From NCBI RefSeq assembly GCF_018861065.1, contig NZ_JAHKQO010000045.1, forward strand, positions 62,001 to 126,000: a stretch of DNA of 64,000 nt, in the 5' to 3' direction. The position numbers and the translations under genes were made by a program. This DNA is from Paraglaciecola arctica. GTDB taxonomy: Bacteria > Pseudomonadota > Gammaproteobacteria > Enterobacterales > Alteromonadaceae. Positions within the stretch are counted from its first letter, which is position 1. The number at the start of each line of letters is the position of its first letter. The notes under the pieces are model-generated. The model ran no database searches. It was not told where the DNA came from and saw only the letters and a program-made list of their open reading frames with translations. Below are positions 46,565 to 56,116 of this stretch, one piece after another.

Positions 46565-48361
46565 TTATAACTTACTGATCGATAAGTCCTTCACTTCAAT
46601 CTCCTTCTTACCCGAGTTGGATAGGATTCTGATATGTACTTTATCCTGCCCCTCAGCAAGGTTAATAGCTCCAATATCGACTGTCCCCCAAGTTTGTTCA
46701 AAAACTGAATACCTTGGAGCTCGATCACTGGCAGGTAACGCTTTGCGTTTGTGAGACTTAGTAATTTTGGTATCAATATGCTGATCACCAATCTCAACTC
46801 TCACAATCATACCTCTGGCGTCTTCATTTAGGGCGTAGCGCATTGATAAACTATATGCTCCGGCATCAACGACATTTATATGCCATGTCATATAAGCTTC
46901 GGGATCAATCCAATTAGTTACCCAGGAATGCGCCCAACCGTTGCCTCCGGCGTAGCCAATACCTGTACCTGTTAAATAAGCGTTAGCCCCTTCAAGCATC
47001 ACCACGGGATAATCTTTGTGGCCGATATCAGCCGGTATAGGATCAAACCCTGCAGACGTGACATCTTCAAACCAGGAGAAGTAGGCCTTAGACATTTTAT
47101 CTAACTGAGCGGGATATTCAGTAGCGAGGTTGTGCTGCTCTTCGCTATCATTGACAACGTCGTACAGTGACCAACTACCTTCCTCAAGCGTAGCTAGCCA
47201 CTGTTTAGTGCGCACTGCGCCAGGAGAAGGTACAACCTCGCCCATACTCCACCTATGTGTATACAGCATCCTTGATGGCAGTTGGCTTTTTGTAGATGTA
47301 AGTAGCGCAGTTAAATCCATTCCATCTATATCTAGATTTTGAGGTACATCAACATTAGTAAGGTTAAGAAGAGTTGGAAACAAGTCTATATGCTGGGCTA
47401 TGTCCTGAACAACCTTGCCTCCCTCTATATGATTTGGCCAATGTATATATAGTGGCACTCTTACGCCTCCTTCGTGCACACTACCTTTCCCTGCTCGCAT
47501 ACCTCCGTTATAACGACGTCCTCCTACATTCTCACTTTGGTGAGGCCCGTTGTCAGAAAGAAAAACAATAATAGTGTTATCACTTAAGCCTAACCTATCT
47601 AGCTCAGACAAAACCCGCCCAATATTGGTATCGATATTTTCTACCATCCCATAGATTGACGCAGTTCTATCGTTTAACCCCCTAGCTTTGTATTTTTCAA
47701 AATAAGTATCAGGGACCTGATAGGGGCTATGTGGTGCGTTATAGGGGATGTAGGCAAGAAAAGGCTTATCTTTCTGCTTTCGAATGAAATCTATCGCTGC
47801 ATCAGTGAGAACGTCGGTAATGTAACCAGACGTCTTTTTCATCACACCATTAAACTCTAGTTCTGTATCAAAATATTCACTCCAATGCCCGGCGTTAAAT
47901 CCCACAAATTCATCAAACCCTTGCCCTAGAGGGGTATTCGGGAAATATGCACCGTTATGCCACTTTCCAAAAGCACCAGTTGCGTATCCCTTGTCAGCTA
48001 AAACTTCGGCTAACGTTACTTCTTCAGCCCTCATCGCTTCTTCGCCCCGCGTAACATTGTGAACACCCGTTCTTAAAGAGTAACGACCGGTCAATAAGCT
48101 AGCGCGTGTGGGTGCACAAACAGGATTAACATAAAATCGTGAAAACGTAGCACCCTTTTTCGCTATTCCATCAATATTGGGGGTGTCAATCAAATTATTA
48201 CCGTTATAAGCCACATCTCCCCATCCTTGATCATCCGTTAAAATCAACACTATGTTCGGTTGAGAGGTATTTTTTTCCAACTGAGTTTGCGCACAGACCA
48301 CTGTAGAAAAAATTAACAGCACGCTGATTAAAATGCTATTAATCGCCGTCGAGTTAAGCAT
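46565..48361 (-). CDS. Exported type I sulfatase with C-terminal beta-sandwich-like domain
   Basis: A 598-residue periplasmic sulfatase (family S1). The signal peptide ends VVCAQ. Metal-binding LTDDQGWGD is at residues 41-49, and the formylglycine motif Cys82-Ala-Pro-Thr-Arg sits in VCAPTRASLLTGRY, so Cys82 must be converted by a maturase not seen here. Further core pieces are GKWHNG, YNAPHSPYQVP and FLSDNGPH. The last ~140 residues (after VMLEGANAYLTG) are an added domain of the kind seen in marine sulfatases, resembling carbohydrate-binding beta-sandwiches. It probably removes sulfate from an algal or animal glycan. Confidence 0.92.
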   Translation of the reverse strand: MLNSTAINSILISVLLIFSTVVCAQTQLEKNTSQPNIVLILTDDQGWGDVAYNGNNLIDTPNIDGIAKKGATFSRFYVNPVCAPTRASLLTGRYSLRTGVHNVTRGEEAMRAEEVTLAEVLADKGYATGAFGKWHNGAYFPNTPLGQGFDEFVGFNAGHWSEYFDTELEFNGVMKKTSGYITDVLTDAAIDFIRKQKDKPFLAYIPYNAPHSPYQVPDTYFEKYKARGLNDRTASIYGMVENIDTNIGRVLSELDRLGLSDNTIIVFLSDNGPHQSENVGGRRYNGGMRAGKGSVHEGGVRVPLYIHWPNHIEGGKVVQDIAQHIDLFPTLLNLTNVDVPQNLDIDGMDLTALLTSTKSQLPSRMLYTHRWSMGEVVPSPGAVRTKQWLATLEEGSWSLYDVVNDSEEQHNLATEYPAQLDKMSKAYFSWFEDVTSAGFDPIPADIGHKDYPVVMLEGANAYLTGTGIGYAGGNGWAHSWVTNWIDPEAYMTWHINVVDAGAYSLSMRYALNEDARGMIVRVEIGDQHIDTKITKSHKRKALPASDRAPRYSVFEQTWGTVDIGAINLAEGQDKVHIRILSNSGKKEIEVKDLSISKL

Positions 48362-48478
48362 ATATTTTATTCCTAAATATCTAGTACTACATTTCTAGCG
48401 ACAAGCCCAAAAGAACATAACAATTAAACAAAACTAAGCGTTCCTAAGGACAAAGTAGCCAAATCGAGTTACCTGTAA

Positions 48479-49348
48479 TTAAAGATCTTGTAAAAAAGAA
48501 TCTAATCCATTTTTAGATACTTTGACCGCTTCAAGAGGGGTCAAGCCGTTAGGGTATGTCTCTTGTTCGACAACGAGCCACTTAGTCCCACCAAACTCAA
48601 TATTCGCGTCAATCAGATTTGCCCAATCAATAGTGTCTTGGCCAATTAACGGCAATTTCCCTTGAGTTCCTTCAGGTAGCTCTACCTTATAATGCGTTGT
48701 GAGCGTGCGGCCAGGATAACGTTCCACATATTCAATTGGATCCTTCCCTGCGTAAGTCGTCCAACCCACATCTTGTTGCATGACGACATTCTCATTTGTA
48801 TTTTTGGCGATATAATCCCAAAACGTTGTATCTTTATGAACACCAAATTCTTGCGCATGATTGTGGTAGCCAATCTTCATACCCAAAGGTGCCAGCTGAA
48901 CGGACAATCGGTTTAAGTCTGCGATAAGGTTGTCTACTTGGTCATCATCAAACGCTCTTTTATCAAAAGGGATGATCAACGTGTCACATCCTAGTGCGCG
49001 ATAAAAACGAGTGGTTGCACTAAAATTCTCAGAGTTTAGTTTGTCGAAATGAATATGTGCTCCGCTAACTTGTAACCCAATACCGTCCAAAAACGATTTA
49101 AGTGCTGTTGGGTCTTCTTGGTATTTGCCAAATTCACCTGCAAATTCCACTCCATCAAATCCCATATCTGCTAATTCACTTAATGTCCCTTCAAAGTCGC
49201 TTTTTACGGCGTCTTTTACAGACCATAGTTGCACGCTAACTTTTGGCGTGGGTGATTGTTCAGCCCTATTTGCACAACCGTTTAGCAGCAATAAAATAGA
49301 AACTATACTGCTGATGAATAACTGCTTAGCGATAAAATTAGTAAACAT
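48479..49348 (-). CDS. Lipoprotein TIM-barrel protein (sugar phosphate isomerase/epimerase-like, AP-endonuclease-2 family)
   Basis: A ~289-residue exported protein. I chose the ATG at 49348 because GGGAG lies seven bases before it; this gives a lipobox LNGC (Cys25), so it is membrane-anchored in the periplasm. The xylose-isomerase-like barrel carries metal ligands in GVEFAGEFG (Glu), GYHNHAQEF (His), VVMQQDVGW (Asp) and WLVVEQET (Glu). A periplasmic location excludes ordinary sugar-phosphate substrates. Relatives next to GMC oxidoreductases have been implicated in cleaving or isomerising 3-keto-glycosides, which suits this operon. It follows the GMC gene by 16 bases. Confidence 0.85.
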   Translation of the reverse strand: MFTNFIAKQLFISSIVSILLLLNGCANRAEQSPTPKVSVQLWSVKDAVKSDFEGTLSELADMGFDGVEFAGEFGKYQEDPTALKSFLDGIGLQVSGAHIHFDKLNSENFSATTRFYRALGCDTLIIPFDKRAFDDDQVDNLIADLNRLSVQLAPLGMKIGYHNHAQEFGVHKDTTFWDYIAKNTNENVVMQQDVGWTTYAGKDPIEYVERYPGRTLTTHYKVELPEGTQGKLPLIGQDTIDWANLIDANIEFGGTKWLVVEQETYPNGLTPLEAVKVSKNGLDSFLQDL

Positions 49349-49364
49349 TTTTTTTACTCCCATT

Positions 49365-51095
49365 TTAAATCCGTCCGTTTTTAATTTCTTTTACTGCAAA
49401 ATCTACAGCCCTGACGGTCAGAGCCATGAACGTTAACGAGGGGTTTTGAACCGCTGAGCTACTAAAGCAAGATCCATCAGTTACAAATAAATTGTTGATA
49501 TCGTGCGATTGGTTAAACCCGTTGAGAACCGACGTTTTGGGATCACTTCCCATTCTGGCAGTGCCCAACTCATGAATAGCTAAACCAGGTGGCTTTTGCG
49601 TCACCGTTTTTTTGATGTTCTCTACCCCTGCAACCTTTAACATTTTTTCAGCTGTATCTGCTGCATCTTTCATCATATCGAGTTCGTTGCTAGACCAGCG
49701 ACAGTTAATATCTAATTGGGGAATACCCCATTTGTCCTTCAGAGTAGGGTGTAACTGAACAGTGTTCTCATATCTAGGAAGCATTTCTCCTTGAGCGCTA
49801 AGGCTAAATTTCCATTTACCTGCGTTTGAAATACCATCTTTAAAATCACGACCAAAGCCTTTATTACTGGCATTTTCTTTCCAACCTTCTCTATACGCGC
49901 CACCTGCTAATGCGTACCCCCTTAAGTATTTCTTGCTGCCTTTTTTAGGTTCATATTGAAAGTTTGGTATATAGATCCCACCAGGGCGACGACCTTTGTA
50001 ATACTCCTCTTCATATCCCGGAATGTCTCCATAGGCTTTAGCGTTATAATTATGGTCCATTAAGTAATGACCCAATACGCCAGAACTGTTAGCAATGCCA
50101 TTGGGGAAAGACTTTGAAGTACTATTTAGCATTATTTGCGTGGAGCCTAAGGTTGAAGCACAAAGAAAAACAACTTTGCCAAAGTACTCACGCTCTTCAA
50201 GCGTGTCATTATCAATAACTCGAACACCTTGAACTTGTTTACTTTTTTCATCATAAATCAGGCTATGTACCACGCTATTTGGGGCAATATGTAAATTGCC
50301 TGTTGCAGCGGCAGCAGGCAACGTTGAACTTTGCGTAGAAAAGTAAGCGCCAAATGAACATCCTTTCTGGCATTCGTTCCGTGCTTGGCACTGAACTCTA
50401 CCTTGCTGAATGTGAAGCTCGGTTGGCTTTGTCAGATGAGCCATGCGCCCCATTATCATTTTACGATCGGGAAAGGCTTTTTCTATAGCAGCCTTTATAT
50501 CAATTTCCGGTTTTGTCATTTCAAACGGAGGTAGAAACAAATCGCTATCAGGTAACTGTTCCAAGCCCTCTTTTGCACCACTAATTCCTGCATGTTTCTC
50601 CACGTGCTCGTACCACTTTGCGATTTCTGAATATCGAATTGGCCAATCATTTCCGTAACCATCGTGGGTATTTGCTTTGAAGTCGAAGTCACTTAACCTG
50701 AAGGACTGTCGATGCCATAGCATGGATTTCCCGCCGAGCTGATTGGCACGTATCCAACTAAATGTCGTTCCCTCTTTAGTGGTATAAGGTAAATCTCTAT
50801 CGTTTCCGAAGAAATGCTTGGTAGCGTCATTGAAGGCATAGCACTGCTTTTGAATTCGATGACGTTGCTCGAGTAAGATATTGTCAACCTTGCCTCGCAT
50901 CGGCATTTCCCAAGGCGGGACACCTTCTCCAATATAATCCTTCCTGTGCTCTACAACGCGTCCTCTTTCTATCATTAACGTTTTTAAGCCGCGCTCGCAA
51001 AATTCCTTTGCCGCCCAACCTCCTGATAAGCCAGAGCCCACGACTATCGCGTCATACACCTGATTGCTTTCTTTAATATACATTTCGTTGTTCAT
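49365..51095 (-). CDS. GMC family oxidoreductase (gluconate/glycoside dehydrogenase large-subunit type)
   Basis: A ~576-residue FAD enzyme. The dinucleotide motif AIVVGSGLSGGWAAKEF lies near the N-terminus, HRIQKQCYAFNDATKHFFGND and GKSMLWHRQSFR follow, and a Cys-rich QCQARNECQKGCSFGAYF segment may ligate a cofactor or form disulfides. The catalytic pair is His in AIHELGTARMG and Asn in QNPSLTFMALTVRAVDF. The closest type is the membrane gluconate 2-dehydrogenase large subunit, and it lies 66 bases after the gene for the matching small subunit. It probably oxidises a sugar hydroxyl in the periplasm, exported via the subunit-3 Tat signal. AGGGC precedes the chosen ATG. Confidence 0.9.
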   Translation of the reverse strand: MNNEMYIKESNQVYDAIVVGSGLSGGWAAKEFCERGLKTLMIERGRVVEHRKDYIGEGVPPWEMPMRGKVDNILLEQRHRIQKQCYAFNDATKHFFGNDRDLPYTTKEGTTFSWIRANQLGGKSMLWHRQSFRLSDFDFKANTHDGYGNDWPIRYSEIAKWYEHVEKHAGISGAKEGLEQLPDSDLFLPPFEMTKPEIDIKAAIEKAFPDRKMIMGRMAHLTKPTELHIQQGRVQCQARNECQKGCSFGAYFSTQSSTLPAAAATGNLHIAPNSVVHSLIYDEKSKQVQGVRVIDNDTLEEREYFGKVVFLCASTLGSTQIMLNSTSKSFPNGIANSSGVLGHYLMDHNYNAKAYGDIPGYEEEYYKGRRPGGIYIPNFQYEPKKGSKKYLRGYALAGGAYREGWKENASNKGFGRDFKDGISNAGKWKFSLSAQGEMLPRYENTVQLHPTLKDKWGIPQLDINCRWSSNELDMMKDAADTAEKMLKVAGVENIKKTVTQKPPGLAIHELGTARMGSDPKTSVLNGFNQSHDINNLFVTDGSCFSSSAVQNPSLTFMALTVRAVDFAVKEIKNGRI

Positions 51096-51164
51096 CACAT
51101 TGCCCTATAAGAAAATCTTTAAGCTAAACGTTTTGTCTCAAAATCCGGAACGCTAGCTTCCAGG

Positions 51165-51800
51165 TTAGCCAAACCAAGCCTTATTAACGGAAGAATATGG
51201 GAACGACCCTTTAAAACCACCCGGTACAGGTAAATACGCCAATTCTTCAGTTGCGCCAATTTCAGTCGTAAAATAGCCAAAGACAATTAGTTGTTTTAGA
51301 AAAGCGAAATGTTTAGCATCGTCTTCCAAAAAACCGTTTTTTGCATTTTCAATCGACGTTAAAAGGGATAGTTGTTGTTGCTCGCTACTCTGAATAAAAT
51401 TCTTCTTGAACTGTTTTTTTGCTGACGAATCCATCAATTTCAATAACCTTACCACTCGTAGTTGCTCGTCGGCCCGATGGCAACGAACTAGCTGATTATC
51501 GATAAAACCATGCGTATCTAGGTCGGCTGCACCTGGAGTGTCGGTTTTTGGAATGACGAGCTGGCACACTTCACGCAATATTTGCATCTGTCCAGATGTA
51601 AATAGTCGGCCCACTGCTCGAACACAATCAGGGCGATTTTGATAGGCCATGGCAACGCCTAACGCATTTTCACCAAGCATTTTTGAGGCTCCAGCACTGC
51701 CGATGACAGCGCTGAGGCCGAAAAGAATAGACCGTCGTTTCTTATCTTCTATTAGCGGCTCAGATCTCATTTCAATGTTGGTTTTAAAAGGAGTTTTCAT
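51165..51800 (-). CDS. Gluconate 2-dehydrogenase subunit 3 family protein
   Basis: A ~211-residue partner of the GMC enzyme. It has a twin-arginine-like signal (KKRRSILFGLSAVIGSAGASKML), then the subunit-3 pattern: LFTSGQMQILREVCQLVIPKTDTPGAADLDTHGFIDNQL and, near the end, FGYFTTEIGATEELAYLPVPGGFKG. Such subunits carry the folded FAD subunit across the membrane. The ATG at 51800 is preferred to a TTG six bases upstream. It is the first gene of the operon and has two LacI-type operators 177-245 bases upstream. Confidence 0.88.
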   Translation of the reverse strand: MKTPFKTNIEMRSEPLIEDKKRRSILFGLSAVIGSAGASKMLGENALGVAMAYQNRPDCVRAVGRLFTSGQMQILREVCQLVIPKTDTPGAADLDTHGFIDNQLVRCHRADEQLRVVRLLKLMDSSAKKQFKKNFIQSSEQQQLSLLTSIENAKNGFLEDDAKHFAFLKQLIVFGYFTTEIGATEELAYLPVPGGFKGSFPYSSVNKAWFG

Positions 51801-51976
51801 AGTCAAAATAACCTGTATTTAAATAAAAAGGCGACCCAATAGCCGTTCTTTGCAAAGCCAGAATGCTAAAAAGTCCCTCTACACGAAACTTGAACAGGTA
51901 CCGAGTCAAGACGTCTACACTCATCTCTAGCTTGTATTAGCGTGTAACTGTCATAGTCAACATCTAAACCAACAAT

Positions 51977-51988
51977 GTAACCAGTAAC
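51977..51988. promoter_or_regulatory. LacI-family operator candidate 5
   Basis: GTAACCAGTAAC, an imperfect version of the palindrome, about 177 bases upstream of the GMC operon's first gene. Confidence 0.65.
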
Positions 51989-52033
51989 CACTTAATTTCA
52001 ATGATGTTGCAAACTACTCAACAAAATATTAAC

Positions 52034-52045
52034 GTAACCGGTTAC
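52034..52045. promoter_or_regulatory. LacI-family operator candidate 6
   Basis: Perfect palindrome GTAACCGGTTAC, 57 bases from site 5. Confidence 0.75.
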
Positions 52046-52575
52046 ATCTAGTCAATAAGTTATTTCATACAAGAGTTTTTCAGATTTAATTTGGCGTAAA
52101 TGTTACGATTTAATGAGGACCCTTTTAATCAATGGAACTAACGCGGTACACGGCAAGTATGACTTATATTCAGCGTGAAAAAGTTTGGAATAGCAATTAA
52201 TTACTATTCTCGTTTACAACAACTCTCATTTCATCATTGCCAATTTCAAAGTTTCAATTGAAGCAACTCTAATTTTTCCACAGATTTAGAGTAAACCAAG
52301 GATATTCTTCAAGCTTAGAATTTACCGAGTTATTTGATTATCTACGAAAAAATTGATTTGATTGTTACTCCCAGTAGATTTCGATATGTACACGTAAAAT
52401 TACGATCGCGATCATGGAAGCAGGATAGAGCAAGTTATATATCAGCTAACATTCTTTCGCAGTTATAGTGTTTGATGTGATAATCAGTAAACTAGCTTGG
52501 GTTATTTTGGAACTGTATTAGTATCACAAATTAACAAACCAAAGCACACTTGAAATTCTGTTAAGAGGTAGTGAT

Positions 52576-53580
52576 GTGGCAACTATAAGAGATGTGTCGA
52601 AAGAAACAAATTTATCCACCGGAACCATATCCAAAGCTATGAATAGACCTGAACGCGTATCTCAAAAAAATTTGGATATAGTTCACACGGCCATCAAGAA
52701 GCTGAATTATAAACCTAACATGCTTGCAAAAAAATTTCGTAGTAAAACAGCTAACGCAATTATTGTTCTAGTGCCTGACATCGCCAACTTGTTTTTTGCT
52801 AAAACAATCAGAGGTATTGAATCTGTTGCGCGACGAGCGGGTTATGATGTGCTCATAGGTGAAACCAAAGGCTCTGTAAGTAAAGAGGAAGAGTTTATTC
52901 GTATGGTTGAAAATCTATTAGCTGATGGGGTCATAAACCTAAGTCCATACGTTAAGTGTAACTCTCTCTTACCTAGAAGAGGAGTATTTTCAGTCAGCGC
53001 TAATAGCTGCGAGGAAACACCCTATAGCTCGGTTCGCATCGATAATGTCGGCGCTGCATATAAAATTGTTAGCCACTTAATCAATTTAGGCCACAAGCGA
53101 ATAGGCGTGATTTCTGGTTTGAGAGAAAACCCGCACACATTGGAACGAATGAAAGGCTACCTTATGGCTCTGAAAGATAACAACATAAACTTCGACCAAT
53201 CACTTGTTGTTGAAGGGGATTTTAGATATTGGTCTGGTCTGATTGCGGCTGAGAAATTCAAGAATATGGAAAAATGCCCTAGCGCTATTTTTTGCATGAA
53301 TGACTCGATGGCTTTAGCAGCAATAAGAGGCTTTTATGATATGGGAATTCAAGTTCCTCAAGATATCTCCATAACTGGGTTTGATGACTTGGAGGTGTCA
53401 AGATATATCGCTCCCCAACTAACAACAATAGCGCTACCCACCGAAAAAATTGGTGAAAAGTCGGCCGAAATATTAATCGATATGATTCACGGAAATGAAA
53501 CGGATTGTCAAGAATATGTTTTCCCTTATGAGTTTATCATTCGAGAAAGCACTGCAAACTATATAAAATCTAAAACGTAA
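52576..53580 (+). CDS. LacI-family transcriptional regulator
   Basis: A 334-residue repressor-type regulator. The N-terminal HTH and hinge helix are complete (ATIRDVSKETNLSTGTISKAMNRPERVS, then LNYKPNMLAKKFRS), followed by a periplasmic-binding-protein-like sugar domain (IIVLVPDIANLFFAKTIRGIE, ISGLRENPHTLERMKGY, AIFCMNDSMALAAIRGF, ISITGFDDLEVSRYIAPQLTTI). The start is GTG with AGAGG upstream. It lies divergently from the GMC operon; the six GTAACCGGTTAC-type palindromes near that operon and the receptor are its likely targets. The inducer is probably a breakdown product of the locus substrate. Confidence 0.93.
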   Translation: MATIRDVSKETNLSTGTISKAMNRPERVSQKNLDIVHTAIKKLNYKPNMLAKKFRSKTANAIIVLVPDIANLFFAKTIRGIESVARRAGYDVLIGETKGSVSKEEEFIRMVENLLADGVINLSPYVKCNSLLPRRGVFSVSANSCEETPYSSVRIDNVGAAYKIVSHLINLGHKRIGVISGLRENPHTLERMKGYLMALKDNNINFDQSLVVEGDFRYWSGLIAAEKFKNMEKCPSAIFCMNDSMALAAIRGFYDMGIQVPQDISITGFDDLEVSRYIAPQLTTIALPTEKIGEKSAEILIDMIHGNETDCQEYVFPYEFIIRESTANYIKSKT

Positions 53581-54106
53581 TTCACTTTCAGTATTAGAAG
53601 TTAAGACGGTGACATTCATCATTTGATATTGAAATTAATTAATAGAATCAAAATCTATAACTCATTTTGCATAACTTCCTATCACAACATACTCTCATAA
53701 GAGTTAAGAATTGGCAGATGAAAATGAACAAGAAAGAATTAGAAGCTCTGATACTTTTGACCAAATACATTCCTTAGAATAGCTTTTCGATTCACCATTA
53801 ATTGCCGCGAAGATTTGAACATCTGAGATTTTTGACTCCTGAGTATCGAACTCATACTCAATTTTGCGAGTCGTAAACCGCGTCACATCGTGGTACGCAG
53901 TTCTCTGAACCTCCGTGGTGAACTCCGTTAGTGGCTCGTTTAAATTGACTATTCCACAGAATGAAACTCTAATACTCTCAGTAAAAGTCTCAACTTGGCA
54001 AAAGATTCCAAGGCATCAATCAAATTTCTGACTAGCGTGATCATATAAGCGGATATCTTGCAATTACTTAACGAATTATCTATTACAAATGGCTAACTAT
54101 CTACGT
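53581..54106. other. Stretch with an open but startless frame
   Basis: About 525 bases between convergent lacI-type and sulfatase genes. On the minus strand the frame 54015-53704 is open for 104 codons (…NEPLTEFTTEVQRTAYHD, then VTRFTTRKIEYEF) but has no ATG; the first usable start is a GTG at 53886, giving 60 residues. It could be the remnant of a lost gene. No family recognised. Confidence 0.4.
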
Positions 54107-56062
54107 TTATTCAACTAAATATAATTGAATAGAAATTATTTCATTGGTAAGAGTCGCATCAAAACTATCCGCCAAACTACTCAGCGAAACTGTAAGCGTT
54201 TTTGCATGTTGATTTAAGTCAACAGTTCCTAAAGTAAAATTATGTATCGAGCTTTTGAATGAATCTGACAAATCAAAATTTTCCCAATAGGCGCTTTCAT
54301 ACCGAACGAGTGTGTTAACCTGCTGGTCAATCCCACGTTCATAAACACTCGATATGATTTTCTCGCCTACTTTTACACTAAATTTCATCTTCTCAGGCTG
54401 GACACTGTTTAGTATCAATCTGACTTCATAACTCCCACTATGGTGCACGTTTATTTTATATGAAGCTTGTTGTCCGACTGAGTCCCAACCTGATAATGCG
54501 TGCGCCGAATTAACCAAACTCAAAGACATATCATTGGTTGACGTAGCATATATTTGACTAAATTCCCTGCCTTCAAAGCCAACCTGAAATTCAGGCATGC
54601 TATAAACATGAGGTGTTTTTAAAACACTGTCATACCAAGTTTCTAATTCGTTATTTAAAACCTCAATTACTTCAGGTTCATTGTATATTGCATTTCTTTC
54701 ACCTGGATCAAGCTTAATATTGTATAGCTCTACCGTACCTAGCTTATCCTCATTGCGTACTAGTTTATAATCACCCAATCTAATTGCTAGTCGTTGGTCT
54801 TCGAACTCAATATCATCTATATAATCATTCATTAGTGGATAATAGAATCCAGTTTCATCTGATTTATCGTATTTGTAATCAGCTACTGAAGGACTTGCCC
54901 AAGACGAAAAAATGACTTTTTCAGAATTCTGTTGTTTACCATCTATAAGGGGCTGCAGACTTACACCATCCAACGGCAATGTTTGTTTACCTGAACTTAT
55001 GTAGTCGGAATTCATCCAATCGACGATTGTAGGATAAAGATCTTCCACACTACTCAACTGGTTAATGTCTTTAGGTTGATAGTGCCCTTTCCACCTTACA
55101 AACAAAGGTGAATGAATCCCATTGTCCCAATTCTTAGCTTTGGAGCCTTTGCGTTGATTAGGATTGCGTAGATTCCATTCTTCGTCCGTAAGACCAAAAC
55201 GATAACTTCGCGTCCATGGACCATTGTCGCTAATAAAAATAACGATAGTGTTTTCGTCAATTCCAGAGTTTTCCAACTGTTGCAGAACTCGGCCTATGTT
55301 GAAATCAAGATTATCTATCATTCCATATAATGTCGCCATGGGTTTTGATAAACCTTTACTTATATAATTCGAAATTTTTTCTACGGGAGCTCGCCAGGGA
55401 TTATGCGGAGCCATATAAGAGATATAGGCAAAAAAAGGTTTAGAATGATGGTCATTTATGAAGTCAATAGCAAAATCGGTAATCCGATCTGTGGCAAACC
55501 CTGTGGTATGTAGTTCTTCACCATTCATCAGACCTACATTGTCAAAGTAATTATATAATGTAGCGTAATAGGCCTGCTCAAACCCTCTATCCCAAGGGAA
55601 ATATCCCTCAGTTTTGCCACTATGCCATTTCCCCCACATAGCAGTTGTATAATTATTTTGTTGCGCTACCTCTGAAAGCAACGTTTCATTTAGATTCACG
55701 AAATCTCTACCGGCATGCACACCGGAAACCCCAGTTTTTAAAAAATGTCGCCCAGTGAGCAACGACGCACGAGTAGGTGCACACACAGATGATACATAAA
55801 ATTGATTAAATCGAACTGACTCTTTTGCCAAGGCATCTAGGTTAGGAGTAGTTAGGAGCTTATTTCCATGAATGGATATATCGTCGAACCCCAAATCATC
55901 GGCTTGAATTAAGAGAATGTTTGGTTTTTGTTTCTTATGTGCCGAGATATGTATGTTGACATTTCCATCATTTTGCTCAGAGAGCTTTTTATTAGCACTA
56001 CAGGCAATGATTGCCAAACTTATCAAAACAATGGGCAGTGTTTTTTTAATTAACCTATTCAT
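54107..56062 (-). CDS. Lipoprotein type I sulfatase with C-terminal domain
   Basis: A ~651-residue S1-family sulfatase. The ATG at 56062 has AGAGGTTGAG upstream and gives lipobox IIAC (Cys21), so the enzyme is lipid-anchored. Metal-binding QADDLGFDD is at 53-61 and the formylglycine motif Cys94-Ala-Pro-Thr-Arg is in VCAPTRASLLTGRH; GKWHSG, YMAPHNPWRAP and FISDNGPW follow. The C-terminal ~140 residues form an extra domain of beta-strand character. It is only distantly similar to the sulfatase at 46565, so the two likely act at different sulfate positions. It has its own promoter region with no LacI-type site. Confidence 0.92.
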   Translation of the reverse strand: MNRLIKKTLPIVLISLAIIACSANKKLSEQNDGNVNIHISAHKKQKPNILLIQADDLGFDDISIHGNKLLTTPNLDALAKESVRFNQFYVSSVCAPTRASLLTGRHFLKTGVSGVHAGRDFVNLNETLLSEVAQQNNYTTAMWGKWHSGKTEGYFPWDRGFEQAYYATLYNYFDNVGLMNGEELHTTGFATDRITDFAIDFINDHHSKPFFAYISYMAPHNPWRAPVEKISNYISKGLSKPMATLYGMIDNLDFNIGRVLQQLENSGIDENTIVIFISDNGPWTRSYRFGLTDEEWNLRNPNQRKGSKAKNWDNGIHSPLFVRWKGHYQPKDINQLSSVEDLYPTIVDWMNSDYISSGKQTLPLDGVSLQPLIDGKQQNSEKVIFSSWASPSVADYKYDKSDETGFYYPLMNDYIDDIEFEDQRLAIRLGDYKLVRNEDKLGTVELYNIKLDPGERNAIYNEPEVIEVLNNELETWYDSVLKTPHVYSMPEFQVGFEGREFSQIYATSTNDMSLSLVNSAHALSGWDSVGQQASYKINVHHSGSYEVRLILNSVQPEKMKFSVKVGEKIISSVYERGIDQQVNTLVRYESAYWENFDLSDSFKSSIHNFTLGTVDLNQHAKTLTVSLSSLADSFDATLTNEIISIQLYLVE

Positions 56063-56116
56063 CTCAACCTCTTTGTAGATATTTATGATGGAAAACACAA
56101 TTAGTTGATAATACAT

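Larger units (their letters stand above)
51807..52575. other. Divergent regulatory stretch between GMC operon and lacI-type gene
   Basis: About 770 bases without a gene. It holds operators 5 and 6 near the GMC operon and an unrelated palindrome GATCGCGATC (52403-52412). The lacI-type promoter must lie at its right end, but I see no clear hexamers. Confidence 0.6.

Noticed and set aside
52403-52412. Palindrome GATCGCGATC upstream of the lacI-type gene
   Set aside because: It occurs once, does not resemble the GTAACCGGTTAC sites, and short GATC palindromes are frequent by chance.
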